Shown in pieces: positions 21,277 to 22,313 of a DNA stretch of 22,313 bases; position 1 is the stretch's first letter, and each line of letters starts with the position of its first letter. The stretch spans positions 1-22,313 of the IMG/VR virus record IMGVR_UViG_3300045975_000361; one strand, written 5' to 3'. The notes below the pieces were generated by a model. That model did no database searches, was not told the DNA's origin, and saw nothing but the letters and a program-made list of their open reading frames with translations. Origin of the DNA: a virus. Both the position numbers and the translations under genes were made by a program.

Positions 21277-21555
21277 ATGCGCGCAGGATCAAGCCAGAAC
21301 GAGTACCAGAAGAAGCTGGGGTGGATGTTTGACGAGATCCCCAAAACCGTGCTGGCCGCGATCGCCGTAAGCCTGACGGTGAACAGCGCGGAGGGCGGAC
21401 CCGAGGACGTGGCCGCGGCCTGCCAGGACTGGCTCGCGCATGAATGGGAGGTTCTGCACCTGAACGGGATTGTTCCGCAGAAGCCCACCGGGAAAACCAC
21501 GCTCGAGGCCCTCAAGCGCGTGCGTTCGCGCGCGTGCCTTCGAGGTGGAAAATGA
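21277..21555 (+). CDS. Uncharacterised protein, 92 aa
   Basis: A GGAGGA site (21264-21269) precedes ATG 21277. The 92-residue product has an N-terminal polar segment, a hydrophobic-rich helix (IPKTVLAAIAVSLTVN, about residues 22-37), a helix with tryptophans (DWLAHEWEVLHLNG), and a basic end (ALKRVRSRACLRGGK). I do not recognise it. It is the first gene behind a regulated-looking promoter, so an early, host-takeover-type role is plausible but not shown. It overlaps the next gene as ATGA. Confidence 0.72.
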   Translation: MRAGSSQNEYQKKLGWMFDEIPKTVLAAIAVSLTVNSAEGGPEDVAAACQDWLAHEWEVLHLNGIVPQKPTGKTTLEALKRVRSRACLRGGK

Positions 21556-21743
21556 AAACGCCGCGCTGGTTCACCAGATGGGAAGGGGCCTGGATTGTCG
21601 GCCAGCACACCTTGGGGGACGGGTTCATTCTGATCCACGTGGCCCTGCCGATCGGTGGGGGCTGGATGCAGCGCGCGTACGAGACGCGCGAAGGACCGAA
21701 CGGTGACTATGCAGGCCGCTGGCACTTCCAGAGGGAGTGGTAG
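21552..21743 (+). CDS. Small protein, 63 aa
   Basis: ATG 21552 overlaps the previous stop as ATGA, with GAGGTGG upstream (21542-21548). The 63 residues are aromatic and strand-like (WFTRWEGAWIVGQHTLGDGFILIHVALPIGGGWMQRAYE and further), suggesting a compact beta domain. No family is recognised. Translation coupling to the gene before it and a close following gene suggest one operon. Confidence 0.66.
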   Translation: MKTPRWFTRWEGAWIVGQHTLGDGFILIHVALPIGGGWMQRAYETREGPNGDYAGRWHFQREW

Positions 21744-21745
21744 CC

Positions 21746-21934
21746 ATGGAATGGTTCGAGCCCGCGGTGCTGCCCAACACGAAGGACGCGCGGGCCCACC
21801 TGTTCAAGGACGGGATTTCCCTTTGCCGGCGCTGGATTGGAGGCCCCACCGACCCTGACGGATGGACGCCGGCCGTGGAGTGCGGCCACTGCCGCGACTG
21901 TGAGAAGCGAAACACGGACCCCAAGGAGAGATAA
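21746..21934 (+). CDS. Small cysteine-rich protein, 62 aa
   Basis: ATG 21746 lies two bases after the previous stop, behind GAGGGAG (21730-21736) at a normal distance; a GTG at 21737 in frame would touch that site and is less likely. The product contains one Cys near residue 27 (SLCRRW) and a cluster ECGHCRDCEKR near 44-54, giving four Cys and one His that could bind a metal. It has no membrane segment. The family is unknown; small zinc-binding proteins are frequent in early phage operons. Confidence 0.66.
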   Translation: MEWFEPAVLPNTKDARAHLFKDGISLCRRWIGGPTDPDGWTPAVECGHCRDCEKRNTDPKER

Positions 21935-21939
21935 AGATC

Positions 21940-22313
21940 ATGAGCGCACGCCTCTGCCTGAGCTGTGGCACCACCTACGATTACGAGGACGGGACGGATC
22001 CCGTCTGGTGCGGACGGTGCAACAAGAAAACCGTGGACCCACAGGCCGTCCAGATGAACCCGCCGCCACCGTGGTTGCGCCCGCGCCCCACGGCGCCCAC
22101 CGGCCCGCTGGTGCCAGACCCCGAGGCCCTCGAGCGCCACGCCGGGGAGATTGCGGCGCGCGAGGCCGAGCAGGCCCGCGACGTGCGGACCCAGGACGCG
22201 CTGACCAGCACGCGCGTGCCGTACAGCCGACAGGCCGGCCTGCCGCCGCGCCAGCTGACCTGCGGGTGCTGCACGGAAGGGTGCGTCTGCCGGATTCACT
22301 GCGATGTTCCCCG
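21940..22313 (+). CDS. Zinc-ribbon protein (runs off the window)
   Basis: ATG 21940 follows AAGGAGAG (21923-21930), and the frame stays open to the last base, giving at least 124 residues. The N-terminus is a zinc-ribbon pattern: C6-x2-C9, then C24-x2-C27 (LCLSCGTTYDYEDG and VWCGRCNKKT). A Pro-rich segment and a charged helix (PEALERHAGEIAAREAEQARD) follow. A second cluster near the end of the visible part reads CGCCTEGCVCRIHC, dense in Cys with one His. Two metal sites on one small protein suggest nucleic-acid or protein binding. The family and the true end are not visible. Confidence 0.72.
   Translation, partial: MSARLCLSCGTTYDYEDGTDPVWCGRCNKKTVDPQAVQMNPPPPWLRPRPTAPTGPLVPDPEALERHAGEIAAREAEQARDVRTQDALTSTRVPYSRQAGLPPRQLTCGCCTEGCVCRIHCDVP

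Noticed and set aside
1-22313. CRISPR array, insertion sequence or transposase
   Set aside because: I saw no regularly spaced direct repeats, terminal inverted repeats with a transposase, or recombinase motif in any gene.

Overview
The window is a block of a high-GC tailed bacteriophage (or prophage) genome. Every gene I can support lies on the + strand. The genes are closely packed, often with 4-nt start/stop overlaps, and most have clear GGAG/GAGG ribosome binding sites. The order is the usual virion one: head, connector, tail, fibres, lysis-like genes. A lipoprotein gene with a lipobox suggests a bacterial host with a lipoprotein-processing membrane, and strong TTGACA/TTGAGT-type and GGAGG signals fit bacterial expression. 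I cannot name the host. No integrase, terminase, portal, endolysin or contractile sheath gene is recognisable here; the first two or three probably lie upstream of the window.

Head region (1-7017): the last codons of an upstream gene, a 59-residue ribbon-helix-helix-like protein, a Mu gpI-like protease/scaffold with a probable internal scaffold start, a decoration protein and a Mu gpT-like major capsid protein, closed by a strong terminator at 3423-3455. Then come an uncharacterised acidic-tailed protein and a group that looks like capsid-associated decoration: a protein with a carbohydrate-binding-module-like jelly roll, a small beta-rich protein, and a very glycine-rich fibre. Connector and tail region (7066-14741): an uncharacterised protein, a Mu gp36-like connector candidate, a Mu gpG-like virion morphogenesis protein, a major tail tube candidate, a small chaperone-position protein, a tail-terminator-position protein with an FN3-like C-terminus, a very short tape-measure candidate, a distal-tail candidate and a large tail hub. 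Fibre region (14746-18965): a 973-residue fibre/tip protein, a 74-residue accessory protein, and a second glycine-rich adhesin. Lysis-like region (18989-20350): a tail-anchored coiled-coil membrane protein and a lipoprotein.

From 20351 to 21276 there is no convincing protein gene. Two strong terminators (20417-20445 and 21094-21131) bracket a unit of about 650 nt that holds a tRNA-Met with initiator-type features, a second tRNA-like molecule with an abnormal anticodon arm, an orphan TpsiC-like arm next to a long hairpin, and a possible promoter. It is followed by an AT-rich control region with several inverted repeats and a promoter. That region drives an early-type operon of small proteins (21277 to the end), two of them cysteine-rich and zinc-binding-like; the last gene runs off the window.

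The parts most worth attention are the RNA cassette with its initiator-like tRNA, the operator array at 21155-21237, the zinc-finger-like insert in the capsid protease, the fibre cassette inside the head genes, and the unusually short tape-measure candidate.
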